Of a stretch of DNA of 64,000 bases, positions 46,403 to 55,074 are shown piece after piece. Where the stretch lies: the NCBI GenBank assembly GCA_016722285.1, contig JADKGI010000001.1, positions 248,001 to 312,000 of the forward strand. The letters run 5' to 3'. Position numbers and translations under genes: made by a program. The DNA comes from Saprospiraceae bacterium. GTDB taxonomy: Bacteria > Bacteroidota > Bacteroidia > Chitinophagales > Saprospiraceae. The notes under the pieces are model-generated. The model worked only from the letters and a program-made list of their open reading frames with translations, did no database searches and was not told where the DNA came from. Each line of letters opens with the position of its first letter. Position 1 is the stretch's first letter.

Positions 46403-48781
46403 TTAATGAACTACCTCCGGTTCCAAATGATCTGATTCTATTTTATGTTGTTTTGGCGGATCCATATCTTCTATAGATTTTACAGAAGATTTGAGAGAAT
46501 TGACTCTGGACACGATAAACCAGGTCAGAGGAAGTACCCCACCAAAGAAAAACACACTGGCGCCAATACCTCTCATCCAGGTCAGTTTGTTAAAAATACC
46601 ATAATCCACAAATTCATGTGATCGGCCAAACCATAGTCCCTGTTCGACCACGGCCTTGAATTGCATAGATCCTGCAGGAAACAGATCCAATATTACCATT
46701 AGCATCAGTCCGGCATTGATTGACCAAAAGGAGAGATGAACTATTCTCTTATTCCACCTGAAATCTTTTATCATAAGCCTGGAAGCAAACAGAAGTGCCG
46801 CTAATGAAATATTACCATATACCCCCATCAAAGCGGCGTGCGCATGGTTGACTGTAAGATAGGTTCCGTGCTCAAAGTAATTCATAATGGGTAAGTTGAT
46901 AATGATTCCTAATACACCTGCGCCAAAAAAATTCCAGAAATTCACAGCAATCAGAAATAAAAAGACTTCCGGAAATCCAAAACTTCCCAGGTTTTTATGT
47001 TCCACATCTCCTACTGCCATTTTGGGCATATTTTTAAATCTCCATGCTTCAACAGTAAGGAGAATCAACGGCACGAATTGCAAAGTAGAAAATACGCTTC
47101 CAAGCGCCATGGTCGCTACCGGCTTGGCATTCCAATAAAAATTATGTGAAATACCCAATAATCCGGTTCCCAAAAATAGAATCGTGGCGAAATAGACAAC
47201 TCTGATCGCTGCCTGACGACTTACCAGACCCATTAATACCATCAAATAACTGACTATCACGGTGATGAACACTTCAAAAAATGCCTCGACCCACATATGT
47301 ATGACCATCCACCTCCAGAAATCAGCAATAACGAAATTTGTTTCTGGCTTTGCCACAAAACCGGATAAAAAAAGTAGTGGTATGCCTATCACAGAATATA
47401 ATATCCAGTTTGGCAAGTTCCAGGGTTCGCTTTTGATTAGTGCTGGTTTAATTCCTCTATATACTACTACCATCCACAATATGAATACACCCATCAGCAA
47501 GACCTGAAAACCTTTTCCAAAGTCAACAAATTCCCAACCCTGATGACCCAACCAATACCACCATTCTCCCATTAACCCCAATGGTCCCAGTACCATGCCT
47601 GTAAGTGACCCACCTACCAGTATGAATAATAAAACGAATAAAATATTTATCAGTCTGCGCTGACCAGGGATTTCTTTCTTTGACAATATTGGAAGGATAA
47701 AAATAGATGAAGCAATCCAGCAAGTAGAAATCCAATATAAAGACAGCATTAGATGCCAGCTTCGGGAAATCATAACCGGAAAGCTATCATTTATTTGTAT
47801 TCCGAAAAAACCCAGCCAGTTCACAAAATCATTGAGCGTAATCAAACCGCTTGATACCTGAATGAAAAATAAGAGTATCGCCACAAAAAAGAATTTAAAT
47901 GTCGCTCTTTGTGTCGGTGTAGGAGAAAAAGCTTTTACTCTTTCTTCAGAAAATAAATCCTTGGTGGCTGGTTTGAAAAATTTATTTGGCAATTGATTGT
48001 ACTGACCTATAAAATATAAAACAATGCCACACATCAGCACAAAAGCCAGCAAACCCAGAACACTCCACAATATGACCGGAGATGTAGGCGAGTTTCCTGC
48101 CAGAGGATCAAAAGGCCAATTGTGTGTGTAACTATAGCTTGCACCCGGCCTTTGAGTCACACAGACCCATGCACCCCAAAAGAAAAATGTACTTAGGTCT
48201 TTAATCTCCTGTGGATTATTAATATAATTGTTGGGTAGGGCACCGGGTCCTCCTTTCTCATTTATGAAAATATCGGTATAATATTGCTGTAAGTGTTGAT
48301 GAGCATATACCTCCGGTGGGGTCAAAGCTATCATATCTGTAGATTTGTCATAGCGATTGACTTTCAGCTCCAGTTTTACTTTTTCATTGATCTGTTTTAA
48401 TTCAAACTCATCCGGCGACATTCCTTTTGAAGTTTTGAACTCTTCGGCGTAATATTCAATCATACCCAAATTGATCTGATGCAAGGCTTCTGCAGTAAAA
48501 TCTGGTCCCCTCTGCGCGCCGTCCCCAAAGAAACTGCCATATTCCATCAGGGCATATTTGTGAAAGACCTCCTGGCCCCGTACTATGCTTTTCTGATCAA
48601 ATATAAGGTTGCTTTTTTGATCCTTAAATCCAGCCATTGGCGGAGCATCAATATATGTCTGAAAACCTATCATCCCAACTCCCAGCAAGCTTATTATCAG
48701 TATAAATGTCAGTGGAGCCCACCAATTTTTTGTGTTCATGATGTAACTCATGCTCTTTGAGCCATTATTTTGATTACTCAT
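46403..48781 (-). CDS. norB: Nitric oxide reductase, single-subunit (NorZ/qNor-like)
   Basis: 792 residues, about 14 membrane helices. Reduces two NO to N2O at the inner membrane. A long N-terminal periplasmic part (GQEVFHKYALMEYGSFFG) precedes the catalytic subunit and replaces NorC, as in quinol-dependent enzymes; no heme c motif CxxCH is seen. Aligned with Pseudomonas cNOR, the FeB ligands would be His495 and Glu499 (HMWVE) and His546, while the third His position is Asn547 (SHNFYW instead of GHHFFW). The heme ligands His646/His648 (NHAHAALMG) and SWHLMLSLYW are present. A half-site ATATCCG lies upstream. Confidence 0.88.
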   Translation of the reverse strand: MSNQNNGSKSMSYIMNTKNWWAPLTFILIISLLGVGMIGFQTYIDAPPMAGFKDQKSNLIFDQKSIVRGQEVFHKYALMEYGSFFGDGAQRGPDFTAEALHQINLGMIEYYAEEFKTSKGMSPDEFELKQINEKVKLELKVNRYDKSTDMIALTPPEVYAHQHLQQYYTDIFINEKGGPGALPNNYINNPQEIKDLSTFFFWGAWVCVTQRPGASYSYTHNWPFDPLAGNSPTSPVILWSVLGLLAFVLMCGIVLYFIGQYNQLPNKFFKPATKDLFSEERVKAFSPTPTQRATFKFFFVAILLFFIQVSSGLITLNDFVNWLGFFGIQINDSFPVMISRSWHLMLSLYWISTCWIASSIFILPILSKKEIPGQRRLINILFVLLFILVGGSLTGMVLGPLGLMGEWWYWLGHQGWEFVDFGKGFQVLLMGVFILWMVVVYRGIKPALIKSEPWNLPNWILYSVIGIPLLFLSGFVAKPETNFVIADFWRWMVIHMWVEAFFEVFITVIVSYLMVLMGLVSRQAAIRVVYFATILFLGTGLLGISHNFYWNAKPVATMALGSVFSTLQFVPLILLTVEAWRFKNMPKMAVGDVEHKNLGSFGFPEVFLFLIAVNFWNFFGAGVLGIIINLPIMNYFEHGTYLTVNHAHAALMGVYGNISLAALLFASRLMIKDFRWNKRIVHLSFWSINAGLMLMVILDLFPAGSMQFKAVVEQGLWFGRSHEFVDYGIFNKLTWMRGIGASVFFFGGVLPLTWFIVSRVNSLKSSVKSIEDMDPPKQHKIESDHLEPEVVH

Positions 48782-48849
48782 ATTATAAGGTTATTAATGT
48801 GGTGATAGTAATATATGAATACCGGATATGGTAATTAAGCCGAAATTGA

Positions 48850-48873
48850 GGCATCACGCTCTCGCGTGATGCC
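48850..48873. terminator. Strong hairpin between the haloperoxidase-like gene and norB
   Basis: GGCATCACGC (48850-48859), loop TCTC, GCGTGATGCC (48864-48873): a perfect 10-bp GC-rich stem. No T-run follows on the minus strand, so it could be a weak terminator of the upstream gene or an mRNA-end structure. Confidence 0.6.
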
Positions 48874-48937
48874 ATAATAAGTGAACTCTGATTATGATAT
48901 AAAGAATACTGGTAGTTGTTTATAAATAGAGGGATGG

Positions 48938-50338
48938 TTATTTTTTCCAGGGGAGTCTGTTTACCGTTCTTCCTATTTCAGTCCCATATCTTACCCCTTC
49001 TTCAGCATCCATCCTGAAGTGTACTCCCAATGGAACACGTGACCATGCATTTTCGAGAGCCATCTCATAAAAACTGGAATACGTCCTTGGATATCCACTA
49101 AATTCAGGTCTGTTTTTATGGCAGTTGTCCGTCATACCATAGCTATACCCGAATACACTTGCCAGTACCTCGGCAGATGCAGAGCTGAAAGTAGCGTGTC
49201 CGGAAGGATATGCAGGAAATGATGGTGTAATTCCTTTGTCACCTGTAAGGGGGTTGTCCAGATTTGGTTTCCAGGTTGGGTCTATCAATCGGTTAATATA
49301 CGTTTGCGGTCTCTCTAAATTATAATAGTATTTGGAGTTCCAGCAACCTATACCTGCATCATGCAGCGCTATACCAACTTTTGCATTCGCCACTATTGCT
49401 TCTTCCATATTTGCTTTTTCATTGTAATATACCTGATTAGCTATCGCTATCCATCTGCTGGGAGGGCTGAATGTAAGACCAAGCAAGTCATCACTCCAAA
49501 ATTCACCCAGCCACTCGGTCTGGTAGGACAACGAAGGTGTATTTTGTGCCATGACTTCCAATGCCATCGCATAAAATCCAGACTTGGAATCTTCACTATA
49601 GGGTGCATATGATGAGAAAGGCCGGCAAATCTTCTGATCTGCATTTATGGCCATGGTTCTACCATTACCCCAGTATGGAAACATGCCCGCACCCGGACCA
49701 GGATATGTCGCTCTCCAGTCGCCATTCTTTTTAAATCTGCTTTCCCATTTATAGTCCTCAAAAACATTCTTATACTTATCAAAAGTGACTACATCTGTTT
49801 TCATCCAGTCCCATATTGCAGCAGCAACAGATTCCCCATGGTTTTTGGATCGAAGAAAGACATTCTGGCCAACTTCTGATTGGAATTGTTTTTCGTATTT
49901 TTCATTTATTGCTTTGATCTTAATATACTGGGATGGATCAACTTCAGGAAATAATCTGCTGAATAAATAATTGTTTACCGCATTTACTACCGATGGCCAG
50001 TGATACTCCTGATTTGGAAGTATTTGTGGTATCTTCAGGCCTGAATATCTGGAAGCCAGAGAATTGTATTGGGGCATCCCCTCTATGCACGCCTCATAGC
50101 TTGCGAGGCCTACATACCCCAAAGAATTGGAAACGGGTCCTGGTCTGTAGCCTTCCGCATATCTTTCTATATCTGTCCACACATTGTTCCATTCATAAAC
50201 TATCTCATAATTATACTCATTTACTTTCTTAAAAGCGACATTCGAGCCATCATCAATATCTTTTTTGCACGATGAAATAATTAATGAAATTCCAAAAATT
50301 AGAATCAACCATTTTAGTGAATAAAAAATTGTTTTCAT
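48938..50338 (-). CDS. Vanadium-haloperoxidase / PAP2-like lipoprotein
   Basis: 466 residues from the ATG at 50338; I choose it over 50371 because it begins a clean lipoprotein signal (KTIFYSLKWLILIFGISLI.SSC). The full vanadate/phosphate site is present: KYYYNLERP (K-x6-RP), YPSGHATFS and SRVPLGVHFRMD. It is therefore a chloroperoxidase-type VHPO or an acid phosphatase anchored in the envelope; sequence cannot tell which. The operator-like palindrome stands just upstream, and norB follows. Confidence 0.83.
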   Translation of the reverse strand: MKTIFYSLKWLILIFGISLIISSCKKDIDDGSNVAFKKVNEYNYEIVYEWNNVWTDIERYAEGYRPGPVSNSLGYVGLASYEACIEGMPQYNSLASRYSGLKIPQILPNQEYHWPSVVNAVNNYLFSRLFPEVDPSQYIKIKAINEKYEKQFQSEVGQNVFLRSKNHGESVAAAIWDWMKTDVVTFDKYKNVFEDYKWESRFKKNGDWRATYPGPGAGMFPYWGNGRTMAINADQKICRPFSSYAPYSEDSKSGFYAMALEVMAQNTPSLSYQTEWLGEFWSDDLLGLTFSPPSRWIAIANQVYYNEKANMEEAIVANAKVGIALHDAGIGCWNSKYYYNLERPQTYINRLIDPTWKPNLDNPLTGDKGITPSFPAYPSGHATFSSASAEVLASVFGYSYGMTDNCHKNRPEFSGYPRTYSSFYEMALENAWSRVPLGVHFRMDAEEGVRYGTEIGRTVNRLPWKK

Positions 50339-50359
50339 ATCAAATGTTTCAATTATGTT

Positions 50360-50385
50360 AATAACGGACAAATATATCCGTTATT
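50360..50385 (-). promoter_or_regulatory. Operator-like palindrome before the haloperoxidase-like gene
   Basis: A 9-bp perfect inverted repeat (AATAACGGA and TCCGTTATT) around 8 bases. On the gene's strand its core reads CGGATATATTTGTCCG, one base from the core at 36954-36969 and in the same orientation to its gene. It lies 22 bases before the start codon. The rest of the 394-base gap to the Crp gene (50386-50732) is AT-rich with no gene. Confidence 0.65.
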
Positions 50386-50732
50386 ATTTATTCCAACCAA
50401 CATTTAAATAAAATTTTTTTTGATTTTATAGAATTTTTATTTTAAAATACATAAATTATTAATTATCTACAACTTATATATTTACAATTATTAATAAAAA
50501 AATGTGCTTTATCTCTAATCCTGCTGAATACAAGCCCTCGTGCATGCAAATCAGCAGCTGAGATATGATCGGGATGATGAATCAATTTGATATAGTCAAT
50601 TTTTAAATTTCTGTTCCCAGCATACACTGTTGTTTTGCATTTATGTTACTTTTTGCCTTTTTAAAGCATTATCCGGCACATTCATCATGATTTGATTATC
50701 TTTGGTGATCATTATCCAGCCATAATTTATCA

Positions 50733-51326
50733 ATGCATATAGACATCAATCTGCTTATAACCTACGGTGCAGTTGCCCGAAAATACAGAAAAAATGAATT
50801 TATTTTTTATGAAGCCGAAGCTTGCCGGTTTTATCATCAGGTACTGGAAGGAAAAGTCAAAATGTGTTGCTACAATGACGAAGGCAGGGTTTTCATTCAG
50901 GGATTATTCGGCCCGGGTGAGAGTTTTGGAGAGCCTCCCCTTTTTATTAAAGAGCCTTATCCCGCTTGTGCTCAGGCTGAAAGTGATTGCATCATTTATA
51001 AGCTATCAAAAGACACCCTCTTCAAATTGATGGAAGAATACCCTGAATTGCAAATGACCTTTATTACCAATTTTGCCAAAAAAATTTATGAAAAGGCTTA
51101 CACAAACAAAACCATCATCAGCCCTCACCCGGATGTTAGGATTACCGGTTTTTTAACCCGTTTTAAAAAAGATAAAAAGAACACATCAGGTCGGGTACTT
51201 ATCCCTTACACGCGTCAGCAATTAGCTGACTTTTTGGGCCTGAGGGTAGAGACTGTAATCCGCACTCTGATAAAAATGGAAGAAGAAAATATTGTTGAAA
51301 TCAGGAAGCATAAGCTATATTATTGA
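50733..51326 (+). CDS. Crp/Fnr family transcriptional regulator
   Basis: 197 residues. A cyclic-nucleotide-binding-type domain (KYRKNEFIFYEAEACRFYHQVLEGKVK, and GPGESFGEPPLF) is followed by a winged helix, TRQQLADFLGLRVETVIRTL. The recognition helix has E-T-x-x-R like FNR/CRP but Val in place of the first CRP Arg. There is no FNR-type N-terminal cysteine cluster. It is divergent from the haloperoxidase-like gene and is a fair candidate for the TATGA-N6-TCATA sites downstream. Confidence 0.88.
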   Translation: MHIDINLLITYGAVARKYRKNEFIFYEAEACRFYHQVLEGKVKMCCYNDEGRVFIQGLFGPGESFGEPPLFIKEPYPACAQAESDCIIYKLSKDTLFKLMEEYPELQMTFITNFAKKIYEKAYTNKTIISPHPDVRITGFLTRFKKDKKNTSGRVLIPYTRQQLADFLGLRVETVIRTLIKMEEENIVEIRKHKLYY

Positions 51327-51384
51327 AATTTAGAATTAATCGTAAAACAACACTTATCTCAACTTTTCAAACGATTTAAGCCCA

Positions 51385-52176
51385 GTGATTGAAGCATTCA
51401 AATTAGAATCATATTCATTTGAGAAAGTAAGCCGGAGAATCAAAAAATACATCCTCATTTGGTGTTCTGAAGGGAAAATTGAAATAGAGATTGATAGCAG
51501 TCTATTTATTGTTTCTTCCCGGAGCCTGATTACTATTACTTCCGGCCAATTCCATAAATTTTTAAATACTTCTGATGCCAAAGGTTTTATCCTAATTTTT
51601 TCATACGACTTTTTCTGTAAGGATGATAAAGACATCGAACTGATATTTCAAAACGGTTTATTTTGTCATTTTGACATAAATGAAATTATCCACATAAAAA
51701 ATCATTCCATTGTTAGTGAACAGCTCCAATTAATTGAACAGGAACTTACCGAGGAACCTTTTCAGTTTCTAACTTCAATCCATGCCAGGATAGTCTTGAT
51801 TCTGGTTGCTATCAACAGATCCAAAATTGACAATGGTGATGAAATCTGGAAACCGGATGCACTCTTTCTGAAATTTCTGGATAAGATTAGGGGTCGTTTT
51901 TTGCACAACATACCTGTAAAAGAATATGCACAATCTCTTTCCACCACTGAGCAGAAACTGAATGATCTCTCAAAAGAGCACGCGGGTAAGACTGCTCAGC
52001 AAATTATCCACGGCTTGATGATTTCAGAAGCTAAAAGGTTGTTTAATTACGAAAATCTTTCAGTTAAAGAAGCTGCTTATTCTCTTGGATTTAGTGATCC
52101 GTTTTATTTTTCAAATTTTTTTAAAAAACACACAGGAGTGTCACCTCTGGATTACAAAAACCGGCAATCAATCTAA
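51385..52176 (+). CDS. AraC family transcriptional regulator
   Basis: 263 residues from a GTG (51385). The N-terminal half is a cupin-like sensor domain; the C-terminal pair of helix-turn-helix units ends with SVKEAAYSLGFSDPFYFSNF and HTGVSPLDYK, the AraC signature. The effector and target are unknown. It follows the Crp gene by 58 bases and precedes a cupin gene. Confidence 0.87.
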   Translation: MIEAFKLESYSFEKVSRRIKKYILIWCSEGKIEIEIDSSLFIVSSRSLITITSGQFHKFLNTSDAKGFILIFSYDFFCKDDKDIELIFQNGLFCHFDINEIIHIKNHSIVSEQLQLIEQELTEEPFQFLTSIHARIVLILVAINRSKIDNGDEIWKPDALFLKFLDKIRGRFLHNIPVKEYAQSLSTTEQKLNDLSKEHAGKTAQQIIHGLMISEAKRLFNYENLSVKEAAYSLGFSDPFYFSNFFKKHTGVSPLDYKNRQSI

Positions 52177-52275
52177 ATATTGCATGATTTATAAGAAATA
52201 TTCCATTCTTTGATCAATATATTCCCCTGACTTTTGTGGTGTCAATTTTTAATATTATTCCAAATTTTATATTTT

Positions 52276-52656
52276 ATGAAATCGAGCATCAAAGACTACA
52301 TCGTAGATACATCAACAATTGAGTGGCAACCATTGCTGGAGTCCGGGATAAATACAAATGGTATTTTTGTTAAACCGCTTCGCAAAGATCAACATGGTAG
52401 ATCGCCAAGTATTTTACTTAAATTTGAAGCCGGAGCAAGCTATCCTTATCACAATCATCCTGCCGGTGAAGAACTTTTCGTGTTGGAAGGTACTTGTAGC
52501 ATTGAAGGTGCCATACTAAACCAAGGTACATATCTTTATACGCCCCCTGGATTTAAGCACAGTGTAACATCAGAAAAAGGGTGTATTCTTCTATTTATAG
52601 TTCCTGAAGAAGTAGAAATATCAGGAGAAGATTATCAATCGAAGAATCATATATGA
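52276..52656 (+). CDS. Cupin domain protein (ChrR-like)
   Basis: 126 residues from the ATG at 52276. The cupin metal site is visible as YPYHNHPAGEELFVLEG (His, His, Glu) with a later PPGFKHSV His. Relatives include ChrR-type cupins and small dioxygenases. Function unknown; it lies after the AraC gene. Confidence 0.82.
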   Translation: MKSSIKDYIVDTSTIEWQPLLESGINTNGIFVKPLRKDQHGRSPSILLKFEAGASYPYHNHPAGEELFVLEGTCSIEGAILNQGTYLYTPPGFKHSVTSEKGCILLFIVPEEVEISGEDYQSKNHI

Positions 52657-52796
52657 TGGCTGGTTATTTTTAAACATAAAGTTCCAAACTTATAAATTCA
52701 GCTATCCTAGGCGTATTAAATTGTTTTAGTTAATTTTCGCCTGTGTTTTATTCTGATATATTTGTTCTTTTTTATCAAACAACTAAATCAGTAGCC

Positions 52797-53237
52797 ATGT
52801 CAAGAGTTAGTATTTATTTGAATTTTCCGGGTAACACTGAAGAAGTCTTCAATTTTTATAAATCCGTCTTCGGGGGTGAATTTGATGGTGACGGATTTAA
52901 TCGGTACAGAGATATACCCCCCTCAGAAGAAATGCCCCCGGTGGCACCGTCAGATCTGGATCTGATTATGCATGTATCATTAACTATTCTTGGCGGATTT
53001 GTGCTTATGGGTACTGATGCGCCTGAGTCGATGGGTTTTAAAGTGAATTTTGGAAATAACATTCACATCAACATAGAACCTGATACAAAATCGGAAACAA
53101 AAAAACTGTTTTCTGCCTTATCTCAGGGCGGTCAAGTGACAATGGAGCTGATGGATATGTTTTGGGGTGCTTATTATGGCAGTTGCACCGATAAATATGG
53201 TGTTCAATGGATGTTTAACTGTACTGAAAAGAGTTAA
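52797..53237 (+). CDS. VOC superfamily protein (PhnB/glyoxalase-like)
   Basis: 146 residues from the ATG at 52797. It begins VSIYLNFPGNTEEVFNFYKSVFGGEF and ends WGAYYGSCTDKYGVQWMFN, the pattern of PhnB-like VOC proteins. These form a metal-binding cup for small substrates; no specific reaction can be assigned. Confidence 0.85.
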   Translation: MSRVSIYLNFPGNTEEVFNFYKSVFGGEFDGDGFNRYRDIPPSEEMPPVAPSDLDLIMHVSLTILGGFVLMGTDAPESMGFKVNFGNNIHINIEPDTKSETKKLFSALSQGGQVTMELMDMFWGAYYGSCTDKYGVQWMFNCTEKS

Positions 53238-53338
53238 CCCGATTTTCACAATACGGCATAATCACTCCCGATTTGACAAACAAAATATCACTTTGGGGTA
53301 TTTCAATAGAATTTAATCAATAAATAATAATCCTGTAT

Positions 53339-53908
53339 ATGCAAAATGGACGATTGGAAGCTTTCAGCGATGGCGTTCTGGCCATCATTATCACCATCAT
53401 GGTACTTGAGATTAAAGTGCCTCATGGCGTAGCTTTTTCAGACCTGATGCCACTACTACCGATTTTTTTGAGTTATATCCTGAGCTTTATATATCTGGGT
53501 ATCTACTGGAATAACCACCACCACCTGATGCATACGGTTACACAAGTGACAGGAGGTATCTTGTGGGCAAATCTCCATTTGCTCTTCTGGCTCTCTCTGG
53601 TTCCTTTTGTAACCGGATGGATGGGAGAAAACAGTTTTGCCAATTCGACAATGGCCCTTTACGGTTTTGTACTCTTAATGGCTGCCTTGTCCTGGCACAT
53701 CCTTCAACTGCAGATCATACGGAGTCATGGCAAAGACTCCATACTTGCCCAGGCAGTAGGCAAAGATATCAAAGGGAAGATGTCCCCGGCTTTTTATGTC
53801 CTTGGCATTGCAGCATCCTGGATTAGCCCTTGGATTTCGGGTGGGTTCTATATCCTGGTCGCTTTGATGTGGATTATTCCAGACAAAAGGATAGAAAAAG
53901 TAGTTTGA
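53339..53908 (+). CDS. TMEM175 family potassium channel-like protein
   Basis: 189 residues, six membrane helices. The signature RLEAFSDGVLAIIITIMVLEIKVP holds FSDGV on helix 1, the gate and filter region of bacterial TMEM175 tetramers. It is predicted to conduct potassium across the inner membrane. It ends 9 bases before the next gene. Confidence 0.85.
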   Translation: MQNGRLEAFSDGVLAIIITIMVLEIKVPHGVAFSDLMPLLPIFLSYILSFIYLGIYWNNHHHLMHTVTQVTGGILWANLHLLFWLSLVPFVTGWMGENSFANSTMALYGFVLLMAALSWHILQLQIIRSHGKDSILAQAVGKDIKGKMSPAFYVLGIAASWISPWISGGFYILVALMWIIPDKRIEKVV

Positions 53909-53917
53909 TCTAAGCCT

Positions 53918-54823
53918 ATGAAGTTCAATAAAATATCCGTTATTGACAATTGTGGACTTACATTTCCGGAATTGGATAAAATAATTGAACTTTCCAACGA
54001 ACCGGTATCTATTTACTCTGATTTTCCCTTATCCGAAAAGGAAATAATTCAAAGAATCAGTGATTCAGATTGTGTCCTGGTAAGCTGGCACACCAATATA
54101 AGTGCTGAAATAATCAGAGCTTGTCCATCAGTACAATTTATTGGTATGTGCTGTAGTCTATACGATGAAAACTCGGCCAATGTAGATATATCTGAATCCA
54201 GAAAGAGAGGAATAGAAGTGCAGGGAGTCAGGGACTATGGAGATGAAGGAGCGGTAGAATTTATTTTTGCACAGCTCATATTTTTGCTAAAGGGTCTTGG
54301 AAAACACAGGTGGCGGCATGAAGCTACAGAACTAAAAAATAAAACTATCGGAATTATCGGATTTGGTTCGTTGGGTCAGATGGTTGCAAAGACTGCATAT
54401 CATTTTGGCATGGAAGTCTTCTACTACAGTCGAACCAGAAAACCAAATCTGGAAGGGCCAAATCTTACTTATCTGCCCCTTGACCAACTGCTCATCAATT
54501 GCGAGATCATCACCACACATCTACCAAAAAACACTACTCTCTTGCATCGTCGGGAGTTTAAAATCTTGAAAAAGAATGCCATACTGATCAATACTTCTTT
54601 AGGACTAACTTTTGATAAAGATGCTTTCATTCAATGGCTGCTGGGCGATAAAACATCATTTGCGATACTGGACGGCGATGGCATGGGAAACTTTCATGAT
54701 GAATTTACACAGGTTGAAAATGTGATCATGTCTGAGCAATTTGCCGGATTTACCTTAGAAGCTAAAAAGCGCCTGTCCGAAAAAGTGCTTTTGTATTTGA
54801 TAAATTACCTGTCACAAAAATAA
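53918..54823 (+). CDS. D-2-hydroxyacid dehydrogenase family protein
   Basis: 301 residues. The NAD-binding motif is GIIGFGSLGQMVAKTAYHFGM (about residues 147-167, GxGxxG-like), followed by YYSRTRKP. The usual THLPKNTTLLH segment is present, but the catalytic HxxxxT end is replaced by MSEQFAGFT near residue 275, so activity is uncertain. The substrate is unknown. Confidence 0.8.
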   Translation: MKFNKISVIDNCGLTFPELDKIIELSNEPVSIYSDFPLSEKEIIQRISDSDCVLVSWHTNISAEIIRACPSVQFIGMCCSLYDENSANVDISESRKRGIEVQGVRDYGDEGAVEFIFAQLIFLLKGLGKHRWRHEATELKNKTIGIIGFGSLGQMVAKTAYHFGMEVFYYSRTRKPNLEGPNLTYLPLDQLLINCEIITTHLPKNTTLLHRREFKILKKNAILINTSLGLTFDKDAFIQWLLGDKTSFAILDGDGMGNFHDEFTQVENVIMSEQFAGFTLEAKKRLSEKVLLYLINYLSQK

Positions 54824-54914
54824 AAAAAAGGGATAAATATTGATGCTTGCATTTAGTAAGATTTGATATTTTGCGTTTAATCAATTTGATCAGGTATATC
54901 CTTAACCCTTAAAC

Positions 54915-54932
54915 TTATGACTCAAATCATAA
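54915..54932 (+). promoter_or_regulatory. CRP/FNR-type palindrome TTATGACTCAAATCATAA
   Basis: A perfect 6-bp inverted repeat around 6 bases, the half-site spacing of CRP and FNR. It lies about 140 bases before the heme-copper-oxidase-like gene. A related site with one mismatch is at 56295-56310. Confidence 0.5.
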
Positions 54933-55074
54933 ATCATCGAATTTATCATGACTACTTTTGTACTTTATTCCATCTCTGGTGGAATTCTTATTGTATGAAA
55001 ATCGTCCTTCGGCCTTACCATCAAATGTTCATGCAACTGTCAGCATTGGAACATAGACAAAATAAATTTCATCT

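Noticed and set aside
48782..48849. A third copy of the CGGA-N8-TCCG operator before norB
   Set aside because: Only one half-site, ATATCCG, is present, in the opposite orientation. The other half does not match.
50733..51326. An FNR-type oxygen sensor
   Set aside because: The Crp/Fnr protein lacks the N-terminal cysteine cluster, so direct 4Fe-4S oxygen sensing is unlikely.
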